Origin: Comamonadaceae bacterium
GTDB taxonomy: Bacteria > Pseudomonadota > Gammaproteobacteria > Burkholderiales > Burkholderiaceae_C
Assembly (NCBI GenBank): GCA_027490925.1
Contig: JAIXXF010000025.1
Span: forward strand, 62,001 to 126,000
DNA: 64,000 nt
Direction of reading: 5' to 3'
In this document: positions 37,128-46,213 of the stretch, one piece after another
Position numbering within the stretch: position 1 is the first letter of the stretch
Layout: every line of letters begins with the position of its first letter
Notes under the pieces: model-generated
What the model was told of the DNA's origin: nothing
Database searches by the model: none
The model's input: only the letters and a program-made list of their open reading frames with translations
Made by a program: the position numbers and the translations under genes

Positions 37128-38249
37128 TCAACCCTTCTTGGCGTTGGCCCCGAAGTAGTGGTTGTAGGCCATTTTGAAGTCCACTGTGTAGTCGTTCTGC
37201 CACTGCCCAGCACGCTGTGCAAACGCACGCTGCGAGTCGAGCACCTTCTTGAACAATGGGTTCTCTGCGGCCTTCTTCTCAATGGTTTTGTCCCAAGCGG
37301 CCAGTTGGGCGCGCAGCACGGCGTCAGGGGTTTTGTAGAACTTGACGCCTGCTTTTTTCAGCTCAATGTAGTCCTGCGAGTTGCGCTGCACAGCCTTCCA
37401 GCTCATGTCGGCACTGGCGGCTTGCACCGCGTAGTCGATGATGGCGCGAAGCTCTTGCGGCAACGAGTTCAGCTTGGTCTTGTTGAACAAGATTTCAAAT
37501 TGCTCGCCGCTTTGGTGGAAGCTCTGCAACATGCAGTTCTTCACCACATCGGGGAAGCCAAGCAAGCGGTCGCTGGAGGCGTTGTTGAACTCGGCCGCAT
37601 CGATCAGGCCGCGGTCCAGTGCGGGGACGATCTCACCGCCCGGCAGTGGGTTGACCGCAGTGCCCATTTCAGTGAACACGTCCACCGCCAGGCCCACCGT
37701 GCGGAACTTCAAGCCTTTCATGTCCTCGACTTTGGCGACTGGTTTCTTGAACCAGCCCAGCGGCTGGGTGGGCATGGGGCCGTACAGGTAGCTCACCACG
37801 TCCATGTTCAGCGTCTGGTAGATCTCTTCGACCAAGGCTTTGCCGCCGCCATAGTTGTGCCAAGCCAGCACCATGTTGGGGTCCATGCCAAACGCTGGGC
37901 CCGATCCCCAAAGTGCCAGCGCCGAGTTCTTGCCGTAGTGGTAGGCGATCACGCCGTGGCCACCGTCCAGCGTGCCTTTGCTCACTGCGTCAAGCAATTG
38001 AAAGGCGGGCACCACGGAGCCCGAGGGCAACACCTCAATCTTCAGGCGGCCACCGGCCATGTCATTGACCTTCTTGGCGAAGTCCAGGGCGTACTCGTGG
38101 AAGATGTCTTTTGCAGGCCAGGTGCTTTGGATGCGCAGAGACACCGGCGCGGCTTGTGCTTTGGCCAGCATCGGTGCAGACATGGCGCCAGCCGCCACAG
38201 CGGCCCCTTTGAGCAGTTGGCGGCGGCGTGGTGTTTTCATGTCGGTCAT
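37128..38249 (-). CDS. dctP: TRAP transporter periplasmic binding protein DctP, Tat-exported
   Basis: Solute receptor of ~373 residues. It begins with a twin-arginine signal (TPRRRQLLKGAAVAAG...AKAQ, cleavage near residue 31). Family blocks include GGRLKIEVLPSGSVVPAFQLLDAV, here split as GGRLKIEVLPSG and AFQLLDAV, and LKFRTVG with the carboxylate-binding Arg. The ligand is probably an organic acid but is not identifiable. ATG 38249 has AGGAG ten bases upstream. It is the first gene of dctP-dctQ-dctM-ppk2. Confidence 0.92.
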   Translation of the reverse strand: MTDMKTPRRRQLLKGAAVAAGAMSAPMLAKAQAAPVSLRIQSTWPAKDIFHEYALDFAKKVNDMAGGRLKIEVLPSGSVVPAFQLLDAVSKGTLDGGHGVIAYHYGKNSALALWGSGPAFGMDPNMVLAWHNYGGGKALVEEIYQTLNMDVVSYLYGPMPTQPLGWFKKPVAKVEDMKGLKFRTVGLAVDVFTEMGTAVNPLPGGEIVPALDRGLIDAAEFNNASSDRLLGFPDVVKNCMLQSFHQSGEQFEILFNKTKLNSLPQELRAIIDYAVQAASADMSWKAVQRNSQDYIELKKAGVKFYKTPDAVLRAQLAAWDKTIEKKAAENPLFKKVLDSQRAFAQRAGQWQNDYTVDFKMAYNHYFGANAKKG

Positions 38250-38334
38250 GGTTTGTCTCCTGTTGAATGTGATGAACCAAACAGCATCTTTCGCCGCTTA
38301 TGGGGGGGTATGAAAGAGGGTTACTACGTACCTT

Positions 38335-38363
38335 GTCGTCCACTGCGCGACAGTGTGGACGAC
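38335..38363. promoter_or_regulatory. Inverted repeat upstream of the dctP and rhodanese genes
   Basis: Nine-base arms GTCGTCCAC and GTGGACGAC surround an 11-base spacer in the divergent gap 38250-38418. CATAAT at 38369-38374 resembles a -10 box facing the rhodanese gene. The site is a plausible operator or promoter element; no regulator is identified. Confidence 0.4.
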
Positions 38364-38418
38364 CACTGCATAATTTCGCCCATGATGGCACACCCCACTC
38401 CCTTCCGAATTGTTGACC

Positions 38419-38862
38419 ATGAGCGCGCCTGAGTCCTCAGCCTGTGCCCCAGGGGCAGGCGGCGTCCAACCCGCCGAGGGTTATGCGGGCGACGTGTCCC
38501 CCCAACAGGCCTGGCAGTGGGTGCAGGCGGGCGAGGCGGTGCTGGTTGACGTGCGTTCCGACGCGGAGCGCGAGTGGGTGGGGTTTGTGCCGGGGGCCGC
38601 TGCCGCCGCTTGGAAGCAATGGCCCGGCATGCAGCCCAACCCCGCGTTCGATGAGCAAGTGCGCGCCGCCGCCCAGGGGCGCCCTGTGCTGCTCCTGTGC
38701 CGCAGCGGGGTGCGGTCAATCGCCGCGGCCCGCCGCGCCACCGAACTGGGCCTGCAGGCCTACAACATCCTGCAGGGCTTTGAAGGCGACCCCGACGCCC
38801 AAGGCCACCGAGGCGTCGCGGCGGGCTGGCAAGCGCTGGGCTTGCCCTGGCGGCAGAACTGA
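38419..38862 (+). CDS. Rhodanese-domain protein
   Basis: Cytoplasmic single-domain sulfurtransferase-like protein of ~147 residues. [11 protein letters not shown] opens the domain and [10 protein letters not shown] holds the active-site Cys. Rhodaneses move sulfane sulfur, but the acceptor is unknown. ATG 38419 is preferred to an in-frame TTG nine bases upstream. coaX follows 14 bases later and is likely co-transcribed. Confidence 0.9.
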   Translation: MSAPESSACAPGAGGVQPAEGYAGDVSPQQAWQWVQAGEAVLVDVRSDAEREWVGFVPGAAAAAWKQWPGMQPNPAFDEQVRAAAQGRPVLLLCRSGVRSIAAARRATELGLQAYNILQGFEGDPDAQGHRGVAAGWQALGLPWRQN

Positions 38863-38876
38863 TACCCGCGCACGGC

Positions 38877-39659
38877 ATGGCATTTCTGGCCTTGGACGTG
38901 GGCAACACCCGCTTGAAGTGGGCGCTGTATGACGCGCCGCACGCGGGTGCGAACGTGTTGGCGCAAGGCGCGGAGTTCCTGGAGAATATCGACAAGCTGG
39001 CCGATGGGGCTTGGCGCGCACTGCCCACCCCGCAACGCATGCTGGGCTGCATCGTGGCCGGCGACGCGATCAAGCGGCGGGTGCAAGAACAAATGGAGCT
39101 GTGGGACGTGGTGCCGCAGTGGGTGGTGTCGGGCACCAGCGAGGCGGGCTTGCACAACGGCTACGACCACCCGGCCCGCCTCGGCTCAGACCGCTGGGTG
39201 GCGATGATCGGCGCCTGGCACCGCATCCGCGCGCGCGGCCCGGCCCGGCCTCTGGTGGTGGTGATGGTCGGCACCGCGGTGACGGTGGAGGCCATCGACG
39301 ACCAAGGCTGGTTCCTGGGCGGCCTGATCTTGCCTGGCCACGGCATCATGCTGCGGGCGCTGGAGTCCGGCACCGCTGGACTGCACGTGCCCACCGGCGA
39401 GGTCAAAGACTTCCCCACCAACACCAGCGACGCACTCACCAGCGGCGGCACCTACGCCATTGCGGGCGCGGTGGAGCGCATGACGCAGCACCTTCGCAGC
39501 CGTTGCGGCACCGAGCCGGCCTGCATCATGACCGGTGGTGCCGGCTGGAAAATGGTGCCGCACATGTCGGTGCCGGTGGAGCTGGTGGACAACCTGCTGT
39601 TCGACGGCTTGCTGGAAATCGCCGCCCGGCGCGACGCCGAGACCCGTCTGGTGGCGTGA
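38877..39659 (+). CDS. coaX: Type III pantothenate kinase
   Basis: Enzyme of 260 residues catalysing the first step of CoA synthesis, phosphorylation of pantothenate. The ASKHA-fold motifs [12 protein letters not shown] (phosphate 1), [11 protein letters not shown], and [11 protein letters not shown] with [11 protein letters not shown] are all present. It is insensitive to CoA feedback in characterised members. CoA supply fits the many acyl-CoA genes nearby, though this may be coincidence. Confidence 0.95.
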   Translation: MAFLALDVGNTRLKWALYDAPHAGANVLAQGAEFLENIDKLADGAWRALPTPQRMLGCIVAGDAIKRRVQEQMELWDVVPQWVVSGTSEAGLHNGYDHPARLGSDRWVAMIGAWHRIRARGPARPLVVVMVGTAVTVEAIDDQGWFLGGLILPGHGIMLRALESGTAGLHVPTGEVKDFPTNTSDALTSGGTYAIAGAVERMTQHLRSRCGTEPACIMTGGAGWKMVPHMSVPVELVDNLLFDGLLEIAARRDAETRLVA

Positions 39660-39710
39660 CCCGAGGCGCCAAGCCTCAGGATCGTTCCGCGAGCCCAACC
39701 CACCGCTGGC

Positions 39711-41381
39711 TCAGTCCCCCCTGGGCAGCATCAGGGTGATGCAGGCCATTTTGGCGAACTCGGGCTCGAACGCGTCGATGATGCGTTGCGGGTCGGGGCA
39801 CAGCGTGCTGTCGGTGATCACGCCGAACTGCACGCCACCGCCATAGCTCAAGATCGACACGCCCAACCCCACGTCGCCCGACTGCGGCACCCAGAACATG
39901 GTTTGTTCCAGCGTCGCCCCGCAAAACTTGAGCTTGTCGCGCGGGCCGGGCACATTGGTCATGACCGCGGTCGTTTTCTTGGCGAACAGGTTGAGCATCG
40001 CGTCCTGCGCGGGCTTGATCAGCAGGCCCGCCACCGCCAGCAGGCCAAACGCCATCAACGGCTGGGTGCTGCCTTTGAGCTGGTTCATGCGGCGGCGCAC
40101 CTCGTAGACCCGCTCGATCGGGTTGTCGATGCCGATCGGCAGCACCAGCGGCACCAGGCCAAAGCGGTTGCCCAACTTCCAGGCCTCGCTCACCGGGCGC
40201 AGGTTCACTGGCACCATGGCGCGGATTTCATGGTCGGTGACGTCGTCGCCATGGTCTTTGAGGTAGCTGCCGATCGCGCCCGCCACGCAGCTCAGGAGCA
40301 CATCGTTGATGGAGCAGTTCAGGGCCTTGCCGACCGCGCGCACCTCCTCCAGCGGCAGGGGCTGGCACCAGGCCACGCGCTTGGCGGTGCCAGGCTTGCC
40401 TTTGAGCCGGGTGGGTGAGTCATCAGGCATCAGGGCCAGCGCCGCGCCGTCGCTCAGCACCTGAAAGGCCAGTTTGGCGAGGTCCATCGATTGGCCCAGG
40501 CCTTTTTGCGGGTCGCGCAGCATCGCGAGCGACTTGGCGACGTTGTGGCCGGTGGCGTCCAGCGCTTTCACCGTCAGGCCCGCCAGTGGCTTGATCAGGC
40601 TGTCGGCGATCCAGTCTTCGGTGGTGGCGGGGCCTGGCTTTTTGCGGCGCGAGGGCGGCGCGCTGCCGCCGTCCACGAGGGTCATCATCACCGAGATCAG
40701 CGCGATGCCGTCGGCGATGCAGTGGTGGATGCGGGCGATCATGGCCGAGCCGCCGTCGTAGTCCTCGACCACATGGAACTGCCACAGCGGGCGGCGCGGG
40801 TCCAGCGGCCGCATCGTCAGTTCGGCCACCCGGTCTTGCAACGCGCCCTGCTCGCCGTCGGGGTGGCGGGCGGGCAAGGTCTCTTTCACCACGTGGTGCC
40901 GGATGTCGAATCGCGCGTCGTCCACCCAGCTGGCGCCTGCGGCGTCTTCCACCACCCGCTGGCGGAAGCGGTTGTACTGCAGCAAGCGTTCTTCGGCGCG
41001 GGCGCAAACGCTGGCGTGGGCTATGCCGGGCTTGAGCACCCAGATGCCCACGATCATCATCAGGTTGGACGCGGTGTCCATGCGCAGCCAGGCGGTGTCC
41101 ACCTTGCTCATGCGCTCGCCGTGCAGTCCCAGCGTGCCACTGACCGCCCGGCCCACCTGTTGCGACAGACCGCGTTTGGCGCTGCGCGCCGAGGGGCGGC
41201 TGTCAACGCGCGGTGGGGTCGGTGGTGTCGGTGGGGCGACAGGAGAAGGCGCTTCTGAACGGCCGGGCCGGGTCTGTTGCGCCCGCGCGCGTTTGGCCGC
41301 AGGGGCAGGGGTGGCAGTGCGGGCGGGGGCTTGCAAAGGGGCGGTGGGGCTGCTGGTGGCAGACCGGACGCGGGTCACCAT
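39711..41381 (-). CDS. Wax ester synthase/diacylglycerol acyltransferase (WS/DGAT)
   Basis: Acyltransferase of ~556 residues that joins acyl-CoA to a fatty alcohol (wax ester) or diacylglycerol (triacylglycerol). The catalytic HHxxxDG is HHCIADG at residues 219-225; later blocks include NDVLLSCVAGAI, MVPVNLRP and TNVPGPRDKL. ATG 41381 has GGAG nine bases upstream and adds a ~90-residue Pro/Ala/Arg-rich extension; ATG 41111 (MSKVDTAW) would give the usual length. The divergent neighbour encodes an acyl-CoA-binding protein, and a fatty alcohol-forming reductase lies 7.5 kb away. Confidence 0.93.
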   Translation of the reverse strand: MVTRVRSATSSPTAPLQAPARTATPAPAAKRARAQQTRPGRSEAPSPVAPPTPPTPPRVDSRPSARSAKRGLSQQVGRAVSGTLGLHGERMSKVDTAWLRMDTASNLMMIVGIWVLKPGIAHASVCARAEERLLQYNRFRQRVVEDAAGASWVDDARFDIRHHVVKETLPARHPDGEQGALQDRVAELTMRPLDPRRPLWQFHVVEDYDGGSAMIARIHHCIADGIALISVMMTLVDGGSAPPSRRKKPGPATTEDWIADSLIKPLAGLTVKALDATGHNVAKSLAMLRDPQKGLGQSMDLAKLAFQVLSDGAALALMPDDSPTRLKGKPGTAKRVAWCQPLPLEEVRAVGKALNCSINDVLLSCVAGAIGSYLKDHGDDVTDHEIRAMVPVNLRPVSEAWKLGNRFGLVPLVLPIGIDNPIERVYEVRRRMNQLKGSTQPLMAFGLLAVAGLLIKPAQDAMLNLFAKKTTAVMTNVPGPRDKLKFCGATLEQTMFWVPQSGDVGLGVSILSYGGGVQFGVITDSTLCPDPQRIIDAFEPEFAKMACITLMLPRGD

Positions 41382-41551
41382 GAGGGGGTCTCCATCGGCC
41401 GCGTGCTTGGCGGCTCGGTTGTTGTGTCGAGGCGTGGTGGTTTTGAGGTCTGACCCTATTCTGCCGCCACCAGCGACCGTAAGATACCCGCGCAGACCCG
41501 GAGCCGGTGCGCCGCACCACTTCCCAACCACCCCGCACAGGAGACACCCCC

Positions 41552-41806
41552 ATGGCCGATTTGAAAGCCACCTTCGAAGCCGCAGTGGCGAATTCCAAAA
41601 ACCTCTCGGAGCGTCCCGACAACGCGACGCTGCTGAAAATCTACGCGCTCTACAAGCAGGCCACCACCGGCGACAACGACGAGAAAAAGCCGGGCTTTTC
41701 CGACATCGTGGCCCGCGCCAAGTGGGAAGCGTGGACCAAGCTCAGCGGCACCAGCGCCGACGACGCCATGCAGCAATACATCGATTTGATCGAATCCTTG
41801 TCCTGA
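41552..41806 (+). CDS. Acyl-CoA-binding protein
   Basis: Small four-helix protein of 84 residues with the ACBP signature LLKIYALYKQATTGD and AKWEAWTKLSG. It binds long-chain acyl-CoA in the cytoplasm and can deliver it to acyltransferases. ATG 41552 has AGGAGA ten bases upstream. It is divergent from the WS/DGAT gene with a shared 170-base region, which suggests joint use. Confidence 0.95.
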   Translation: MADLKATFEAAVANSKNLSERPDNATLLKIYALYKQATTGDNDEKKPGFSDIVARAKWEAWTKLSGTSADDAMQQYIDLIESLS

Positions 41807-42151
41807 CCCGCACGCCGATCAGGGCGGACCGCCCTGGTCTGGTGTGGCCGGTTGTGCGTGTAACGAACGTAATGAATGTTCAATCGGTTTTCAGTTTGTT
41901 GCGTCGATTTTTGTGTTTTGGGCGTTTTTTGGGTTTTTCTGATTGAAAAGGCGCCAAAACAGGCGCCAGCCCTCGTCAATTTTGGATAGTTTGCTATTCG
42001 ATTGATAGCAAAATGAAGGCAGCTCCACGGCTGCCCTGTACCACTCGAAGCGCTGACTAACGGGGCAACCAGCCAACCGGCTGCGCCGCCACACGGCCAG
42101 TTCTCCAACGGGGCGCCACTGCCACCGGGCGCTATTCCGCCCAGTCGGCCC
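41807..42151. other. Intergenic gap with T-rich tract and repeat copy B
   Basis: About 345 bases without a gene. A weak hairpin (41820-41836) follows the ACBP stop. Then comes an A+T-rich, T-run-containing stretch (about 41890-41940) and the dispersed repeat at 41955-42012. The last 140 bases before the CoA-transferase stop show nothing. Confidence 0.6.
41955..42012. repeat. Interspersed intergenic repeat, copy B
   Basis: Partner of the element at 9614-9671. Both begin CAAAACAGG, have 28 bases before TGCTAT, and end in ATAGCAAA. In this copy the arms TTTGCTAT and ATAGCAAA are separated by six bases. Confidence 0.7.
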
Positions 42152-43345
42152 TCACCCCACCACGCCGCGTTGCCGCAAGGCGGCGATTTGCTCTGGCGTC
42201 AAACCCACTTCCCGCAGCACCTCGTCGGTGTCCTGGCCCAAGGCCGGGGCGGCGCGGCGGTGGCCGCCGGGCGTGCGCGAGAGTTTGGGCACCACCCCTG
42301 GCACGGTGAGCGTGCTGCCGTCGGCCTGTGGCAGCGGCAGCAGCATGCCGCGCGCGGCGTAGTGCGGGTCGGCCGCGATGTCGGCCACGGTGTAGGCCTT
42401 GCCCGAGGGCACATCGGCCTGCGCCAGCACCCGCAGCACCTCGGCCACCGGGTGTTGCGCAGCCCAGGCGCCAATGGCCGCGTCGATCTCGGCCACCCGG
42501 GCGACGCGCCCGGTGTTGGTGGCCAGTTGTGGGTCTTGGCCCAGGTCGTCGCGGCCGATGGCGGCCATCAGGCGTTTGAAGATGCTGTCGCCATTGCCCG
42601 CGATCAGCGCCCAGGCGCCGTCGGCGCATCGGTAGGCGTTGCTTGGGGCGATGCCCGGCAGCGCGCTGCCCGCGGGTTGGCGCACCGCGCCGAACGCGCT
42701 GTACTCGGGCAGCAGGCTTTCCATGCAATTGAACACCGACTCGTACAGCGCCACATCCACCACCTGGCCCAGGCCACTGCGCTGGCGTTCGTGCAACGCC
42801 ATCAGCAAGCCAATGACGCCGTGCAGGCTGGCCAGCGTGTCGCCAATGCTCACGCCGGTGCGCACCGGGGCGCGGCCCGGCTCGCCGGTCAGGTGGCGCA
42901 GCCCGCCCATGCCCTCGGCCACCAGCGCAAAGCCGGGCCGGTCGCGGTAGGGCCCGGTCTGGCCGTAGCCGCTGATGCGCAGCACCACCAGCCGCGGGTT
43001 CAGCGCCATCAGGGCGTCGGGGCCCAGGCCCCAGCCCTCCATCGCGCCGGGGCGGAAGTTTTCGATCAGCACATCGGCCTCGGCCGCCAGTTGCCGCACG
43101 ATGGCCTGCGCCTCGGGCTGCTTCAGGTCCAGCGCGACCGAGCGCTTGTTGCGCGACTGCACCTGCCACCAGACCGAGGTGCCGTCTTTGACCATGCGCC
43201 ACTGCCGCAGCGGGTCGCCCGCCTTGGGCGGCTCGACCTTGACCACGTCGGCGCCAAAATCGGCCAGGGTTTTGGCGGCGAACGGGCCAGCGATCAGCTG
43301 GCCCAGCTCCACCACCTTGAGTCCAGACAGCGGGCCGTGGGACAT
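42152..43345 (-). CDS. CaiB/BaiF-family (class III) CoA-transferase
   Basis: Enzyme of 397 residues that moves CoA between a CoA thioester and a carboxylic acid. The start GPLSGLKVVELGQLIAGPFA, the KVEPPKAGDPLR loop, and NFRPGAMEGWGLG preceding the catalytic region are typical; the catalytic Asp is the one in IGDTLASLHG. Substrates are not predictable. The ATG lies two bases after the stop of the PHA-system gene, so the two are co-translated. Confidence 0.92.
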   Translation of the reverse strand: MSHGPLSGLKVVELGQLIAGPFAAKTLADFGADVVKVEPPKAGDPLRQWRMVKDGTSVWWQVQSRNKRSVALDLKQPEAQAIVRQLAAEADVLIENFRPGAMEGWGLGPDALMALNPRLVVLRISGYGQTGPYRDRPGFALVAEGMGGLRHLTGEPGRAPVRTGVSIGDTLASLHGVIGLLMALHERQRSGLGQVVDVALYESVFNCMESLLPEYSAFGAVRQPAGSALPGIAPSNAYRCADGAWALIAGNGDSIFKRLMAAIGRDDLGQDPQLATNTGRVARVAEIDAAIGAWAAQHPVAEVLRVLAQADVPSGKAYTVADIAADPHYAARGMLLPLPQADGSTLTVPGVVPKLSRTPGGHRRAAPALGQDTDEVLREVGLTPEQIAALRQRGVVG

Positions 43346-43347
43346 GG

Positions 43348-43689
43348 TCAGGCCTTTTTGGCTTTGGACGACGCGGCCTTGGCCGGGCCGTTGCCGGGTG
43401 TTTTGGCGAGCAGGGCGTCGAGGTTCTTGACGATCTCGCCTTCGATCTTGTCTTTGAACGCGCCCAGCAAAAACCCGAGCTGGGCGTTCAGCGCCAGTTC
43501 GTCGCCCGTCACGCGCAGGGTGCCATTGACGCCGCTGCGCTGGAAGGTGACCCAATCCTCGTTGTCGCCTTCTTCGTAGGTGCAGGCCATGTCGAATTTT
43601 TCTTCGGCCTGTTCCGCCCATTGAAAAGCGAGTTGCCGGGCGGCGGGCATGCCCAGGGTGTGGGCGCGCACAAGGTGGATGTCGGGCAC
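43348..43689 (-). CDS. Polyhydroxyalkanoic acid system family protein
   Basis: Protein of ~113 residues with the pattern of this family (HTLGMPAARQLAFQWAEQ, FQRSGVNGTLRV, LGFLLGAFKDKIEGEI), which is found near PHA granule genes and has no defined activity. The C-terminus is Lys/Ala-rich. The start is GTG 43689 with GGAG upstream; earlier in-frame codons give no family-like sequence. It supports a PHA-producing host. Confidence 0.85.
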   Translation of the reverse strand: MPDIHLVRAHTLGMPAARQLAFQWAEQAEEKFDMACTYEEGDNEDWVTFQRSGVNGTLRVTGDELALNAQLGFLLGAFKDKIEGEIVKNLDALLAKTPGNGPAKAASSKAKKA

Positions 43690-43741
43690 AGGGGTCTCCG
43701 TGGTGGTCGGGTGGGGGCGGTGCGGTGGTGCGGCCGAACGG

Positions 43742-44893
43742 TCAGGGCCGCAGCGCCGCGCGCCGTTCGGCCGGGTCGAGCGCGGCCAGCCGTTTGACCG
43801 CATCATAAAACCGGGGCCAGTCCCTGCCTTCGCGCTCAAACAGCGCCTCGAAGCCGGGCACAAGCTCGTCGTAGGCGGCCTGCGCGCCAAAGGCCGCGTT
43901 GTTGGCCCGGGCCACCCAGGCGTCGTAGCCCGCGTGGCCGCCCCAGCCCGCCTTGAGGGTTTGGTAAGCGGCCCTGAAATCGGCCATGGCCGCGTGTTTC
44001 AGGGCCAACACGTCGGCAGGGGTGGTCGGCCCCGCCGGGTCCGGTGGCCCCCCGTTGGCCTGGGCGACCGGGGCGACTGGGCTGATTGAGCTGACTGAGG
44101 TGGGGGCGAGCGCGTACACCTCGGCCAGCCGCTGCCGTGTGGCCAGGGTCAGGGCGCGGAACGCGTTGCGCCGCTCATCAAACGCCCGGAAGGCGGCCAG
44201 GGCCTCTGGCCCGGCGTGCCGGTCCAGCCACAGCGCGCCGCCGAGCCGCTCCACGGCGGTGGCGAACGACTCGTTGAACACCGTGTCCCCCGGCGCGAAC
44301 ACCACCTGGTGCGCCAGCTCGTGGAACACCATCCGGGCCAGTTCCCCTTCGGGGTAGCCCAAAAAGGTGTTGAGCAGCGGGTCGCCCCCGGCCCAGTTGA
44401 GCCAGCCCAGGGTGGAATACGCGGGCACGCCGTAGACGCTGACCTCCAGCCCACTGGCCTGCAATTCTGCGGCCTTGGCGCGGGCGTCGGCCTCGGCAAA
44501 GTAGCCGCGGTAGCCCACACAGCCGGTGAGCGGGAAACACCAGGTCGTCAGGGTCAGCGACCATTCGGGCGCGGCCACCACATTCCAGACCACCGCCGGG
44601 CGTCGCAGGTCGGCGTAGCGCCGGTAGCTGGCGTTGTCGGGCAGGTGCAGGTCGGTCACTGCGAAGGCCCGGATGCGTTGCGCCAGCCGCAGCTGCGCTT
44701 TCAGGCGCTCGCTGGCGGTGGGGTCGGCCAGCACCTCGTCCACCGGCCGGGCGGCTTGCATCACCCGCACATGGCCCTGGACCGATTGCCAGTAATAAGC
44801 CGGGCCGTCGCGCCACGCGGTGCCCAGCGCGGCGCAGCCCACCAGCGGCCCCAGGGCCAATGGCCAAAGCAAGCGGTACAGCAGGCGACCCAT
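43742..44893 (-). CDS. Putative zinc aminopeptidase lipoprotein
   Basis: Protein of 383 residues of the putative aminopeptidase family (PF10023 type). A lipobox LVGC with Cys20 predicts a lipoprotein anchored in an envelope membrane. HELAHQ at 191-196 is the zinc-binding HExxH, and FNESFATAVE supplies the third-ligand region. GTAWRDGPAYYWQSVQGH near the N-terminus is typical of the family. Natural substrate is unknown. Confidence 0.88.
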   Translation of the reverse strand: MGRLLYRLLWPLALGPLVGCAALGTAWRDGPAYYWQSVQGHVRVMQAARPVDEVLADPTASERLKAQLRLAQRIRAFAVTDLHLPDNASYRRYADLRRPAVVWNVVAAPEWSLTLTTWCFPLTGCVGYRGYFAEADARAKAAELQASGLEVSVYGVPAYSTLGWLNWAGGDPLLNTFLGYPEGELARMVFHELAHQVVFAPGDTVFNESFATAVERLGGALWLDRHAGPEALAAFRAFDERRNAFRALTLATRQRLAEVYALAPTSVSSISPVAPVAQANGGPPDPAGPTTPADVLALKHAAMADFRAAYQTLKAGWGGHAGYDAWVARANNAAFGAQAAYDELVPGFEALFEREGRDWPRFYDAVKRLAALDPAERRAALRP

Positions 44894-44976
44894 CGGTCGG
44901 CATTATGGGGCGCGGGTGGGGCAGTGTTGGGGCGGTGGTGGGCGTTTCGCTACCATGGTGCCTCAGGAGTTGCCCC

Positions 44977-46164
44977 ATGAAAGTCATCGACGCGATCGCC
45001 GAACAGGCACCCGGCTTGGCCGCGCTGCGGCGCGACATCCACGCCCACCCCGAGCTGTCGTTTGAGGAGTTTCGCACCGCCGATCTGGTAGCGCGCCAGC
45101 TCACCGAATGGGGCATCGAGGTGCACCGTGGCCTGGGCCGAACCGGGGTGGTGGGCGTGATCCGCCATGGCACCAGCCAGCGCGCCATTGGTCTGCGTGC
45201 CGACATGGACGCGCTGCCGATCCAGGAGTTCAACCGCTTCGCCCACACCAGCCAGCACCCCGGCAAGATGCACGCCTGCGGCCACGACGGCCACGTCGCC
45301 ATGCTGTTGGGCGCGGCCCAGCACCTGTCCCGCCACCGCGACTTCGACGGCACGGTGGTGCTGATCTTCCAGCCCGCCGAAGAAGGCGGCGGGGGCGCCC
45401 GCGAGATGGTGCGCGACGGCCTGTTCGAGCGCTTCCCGGTGGACGCGGTGTTCGGCGTGCACAACTGGCCCGGGCTGGCGGTGGGCCAGTTCGCCATTGG
45501 CGCGGGGCCAGTGATGGCGTCGAGCAACGAGTTCAAGATCACGGTGCGTGGCAAGGGCAGCCACGCCGCCTTGCCGCACAACGGCATCGACCCGGTGCCG
45601 ATCGCTTGCCAGATGGTGCAGGCGTTTCAGACCATCATCACGCGCAACAAAAAGCCAGTGGACGCGGGCGTGATTTCGGTCACCATGGTCCACGCGGGCG
45701 AGGCCACCAACGTGGTGCCCGACCACTGCGTGATCCAGGGCACGGTGCGCACCTTCACGCTGGAGGTGCTCGATTTGATCGAGCAGCGCATGCGGACCAT
45801 CGCGGAGCACACCTGTGCGGCGTTCGGTGCGGCCTGCGAGTTCGAATTCAGCCGCAACTACCCGCCCACCGTCAACGACCCAGCCGCCACCCAGCGGCTG
45901 CGCGAGGTGGCGGTGGACATCGTGGGTGAGGCCAACGTGCTGCCCCAGGAGCCCACCATGGGGGCCGAAGATTTCTCGTTCATGCTGATGGAAAAGCCCG
46001 GTTGCTACGCCTTCATTGGCAACGGCGATGGGGTGCACCGCGAGATGGGCCACGGCGGCGGCCCCTGCATGCTGCACAACCCCAGCTACGACTTCAATGA
46101 CGCGTTGCTGCCGCTGGGCGCGACGCTGTGGGTGCGCCTGGTGCAACGGTGGTTGGCGGCCTGA
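44977..46164 (+). CDS. M20-family amidohydrolase (hippurate hydrolase/N-acyl-amino-acid deacylase-like)
   Basis: Metallohydrolase of 395 residues. RADMDALP, ACGHDGHVAM and FQPAEEGGGGA carry metal and catalytic residues of the M20D type; VRGKGSHAALPH starts the dimerisation domain and TMGAEDFSFM gives the last His/Asp region. Members cleave N-acyl amino acids such as hippurate or N-acetylated compounds. ATG 44977 has AGGAG upstream. It is divergent from the aminopeptidase gene. Confidence 0.92.
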   Translation: MKVIDAIAEQAPGLAALRRDIHAHPELSFEEFRTADLVARQLTEWGIEVHRGLGRTGVVGVIRHGTSQRAIGLRADMDALPIQEFNRFAHTSQHPGKMHACGHDGHVAMLLGAAQHLSRHRDFDGTVVLIFQPAEEGGGGAREMVRDGLFERFPVDAVFGVHNWPGLAVGQFAIGAGPVMASSNEFKITVRGKGSHAALPHNGIDPVPIACQMVQAFQTIITRNKKPVDAGVISVTMVHAGEATNVVPDHCVIQGTVRTFTLEVLDLIEQRMRTIAEHTCAAFGAACEFEFSRNYPPTVNDPAATQRLREVAVDIVGEANVLPQEPTMGAEDFSFMLMEKPGCYAFIGNGDGVHREMGHGGGPCMLHNPSYDFNDALLPLGATLWVRLVQRWLAA

Positions 46165-46213
46165 GGGGACCTGACGGGGTGGTGGCGGCGAGCACTCCGC
46201 CTGGCCTGCAGCG

